In this document: piece by piece, positions 62,688 to 64,000 of the stretch | Position numbering within the stretch: position 1 is the first letter of the stretch | Layout: every line of letters begins with the position of its first letter | Origin: Agrypnia vestita | Taxonomy: Eukaryota > Arthropoda > Insecta > Trichoptera > Phryganeidae | Direction: 5' to 3' | NCBI GenBank assembly: GCA_016648135.1 | Contig: JADDOH010023175.1 | Span: forward strand, 62,001 to 126,000 | Length of the DNA stretch: 64,000 nucleotides | Program-made: the position numbers and the translations under genes | The notes under the pieces: model-generated | Database searches by the model: none | Told to the model about the DNA's origin: nothing | Seen by the model: only the letters and a program-made list of their open reading frames with translations

Positions 62688-64000
62688 TTAGTAAGTCGCG
62701 CTTTATAACAAAAATATATTTTACTTAAAAACCTCGGTTTGGAACAATAACAAAATTTTTAAATTAAAAAAAAGTCTATTGTAAAAAATTGGTTTTATTT
62801 ACTAAGGGATTTAATTATGCAAGAATAAATACTTTAAATATCGTAAAAATGTGTCTTGAACATCCCTGTAAAATTGTATAGTCTTTGGACAGTTATACCT
62901 ATATCTTTTTGTAATAATAAAAATTGGATTTTGAAAATTTAATGGACGTTAAACGCCATACCTATATCGGTAATTTTTAATATTATTTTTATTTAAATAT
63001 CGCACACTTCATGTAAAGTGTCGTCAGTATTATATTACGTAGGAATCGCAAATGATTATATTTATAGCGAAGAGAGATGAATGGTTCCTTAGAAAAGAGA
63101 TTAGTGACCGTTCGTAGAGAAAGGGTACTAACTTTAATTCATTTTTCACGGAGCATGAAGAAGCATATTTACTTCATTATTTCGAAATAAAGCGTAAATT
63201 AGAAAACTTTATCTTACTACACTAATCAAAATAATTAATAATTACCACGGGAGTCATAATATAACATCAGATAAACCGACGAGATGATATATTTTCTACA
63301 AATGAATGTCTTCTTCAATATCATATTACATGAATAAATAATACTGCGTTTGTTTTGTTATTGTTTTTATATTCTAAAAGATATTAAACATAACATTTAA
63401 AAATCTAAAATACTTTTAGTAGGTACTTGTGTTGAATGATGCAAGTAGAATTCGTATCCTAGATCTATTTAACAAAGGCAGATAACACGACGAAAAACAA
63501 AGCGGAAAATTTTATTAATACATTGGATCTTAGATTAAATTCAACATAAATAATAACCTTTTCAGTAAAACTTCACCATTGAAAATTGCGTAGGAAATCA
63601 CATACAATTAAATCGACTATTTCCCTAGAGGCAAGATGTGTTGGGAAAAACTTTTCACTCAAAAACTCGATAAGAAAGTTACCAATGACAAGAGATTATT
63701 GTAAGATTATTGAGATGTTATAGAAAGTTAGGTTTCATCAACATGTTGGTGGGGGCAGATAGAAAATGACCTCGTTGTAAACTGGTCCTACGTACATCTG
63801 CAAATCACGAATCTCTATAACAGGTAGGTTGTGTATATAAGGTAAAGGCTGCATTTAGAAAAAGCTCTGAGAAAATGGACGGTCGGATATGGACGTGCTT
63901 TGGATAAAATTGCGGAGAGAATTGAACCTTCTATTGATTTGATTTATCAGTTATTCTTTTCGCATTCACCTTGAATTAATGCATTTAATTAATTATCTTC

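Larger units (their letters stand above)
60154..64000. other. Upstream of the visible peroxidase exons; no exon recognised
   Basis: Should contain an intron and possibly the first exon(s) and promoter of the peroxidase gene. At 60476 GTCGCCAACCGCGGGCCGCG resembles a hAT-type terminus. A CpG-containing block at about 61830-62200 could be a promoter or an untranslated exon. A GGCCCGGTTGT MITE lies at 62560-62687. Short frames at 60950-61135 and 61829-62140 have no recognisable domain. The remainder is AT-rich. Confidence 0.5.

Overview
This is an AT-rich (roughly two-thirds A+T by eye) nuclear window from an animal, almost certainly an insect. The evidence is spliced genes with GT/AG introns, an insect-like U2AF large subunit, two mitochondrial ribosomal protein genes, a secreted heme peroxidase and a very dense load of DNA transposons, MITEs and decayed LINEs. 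I cannot fix the insect order. Nothing prokaryotic is present: no operons, Shine-Dalgarno sites or CRISPR.

Five protein-coding genes could be rebuilt exon by exon with phase-consistent GT/AG junctions. (1) 5071-9151, minus: mitochondrial ribosomal protein S7 (uS7m), 4 exons, 231 aa. (2) 14800-30047, plus: U2AF large subunit (U2af50/U2AF65), 10 exons, 426 aa. (3) 32969-36371, minus: an unrecognised 96-aa protein with signal peptide and one transmembrane segment, 3 exons. (4) 38492-46170, minus: mitochondrial ribosomal protein S23 (mS23), 3 exons, 170 aa. Its 5.6-kb first intron carries, on the same strand, (5) a complete 3-exon, 235-aa coiled-coil gene (44127-45781) that resembles the Cor1/SYCP3 family. 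A sixth gene, 49641-60153 minus, is a heme peroxidase seen from an internal exon to its stop (10 exons, 1,444 visible aa). It has all the animal-peroxidase active-site motifs and an unusual low-complexity C-terminal tail of about 800 aa. Its 5' exon(s) were not found.

The space between and inside these genes is mostly mobile DNA. A 1.58-kb TIR element is present twice, nearly identical (5712-7294 in an mRpS7 intron and 20895-22478 in a U2AF intron); the second copy sits inside an older hairpin MITE. A GGCCCGGTTGT family of about 145 bp has TTA/TAA target duplications (PIF/Harbinger type). A 641-bp element at 39293-39933 has TAA duplications and encloses a MADF-like reading frame. There are also pogo/Tigger-like ends and transposase remnants, three mariner/IS630 remnants, RTE-like LINE pieces, a 350-bp foldback, and a GC-rich duplicated block at about 11.9-14.5 kb that may be LTR-derived. 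A full-length 5S rRNA-like sequence (10062-10180) lies inside a 2-kb unit bounded by inverted GGGCCC ends.

The genes do not form a pathway. uS7m and mS23 both serve the mitochondrial small ribosomal subunit but are separated by unrelated genes; U2AF acts in 3' splice-site recognition; the peroxidase is secreted or matrix-associated. The points most worth checking are the SYCP3-like gene inside a mitoribosomal gene, the novel micro-membrane protein, the peroxidase tail and the 5S-bearing repeat.
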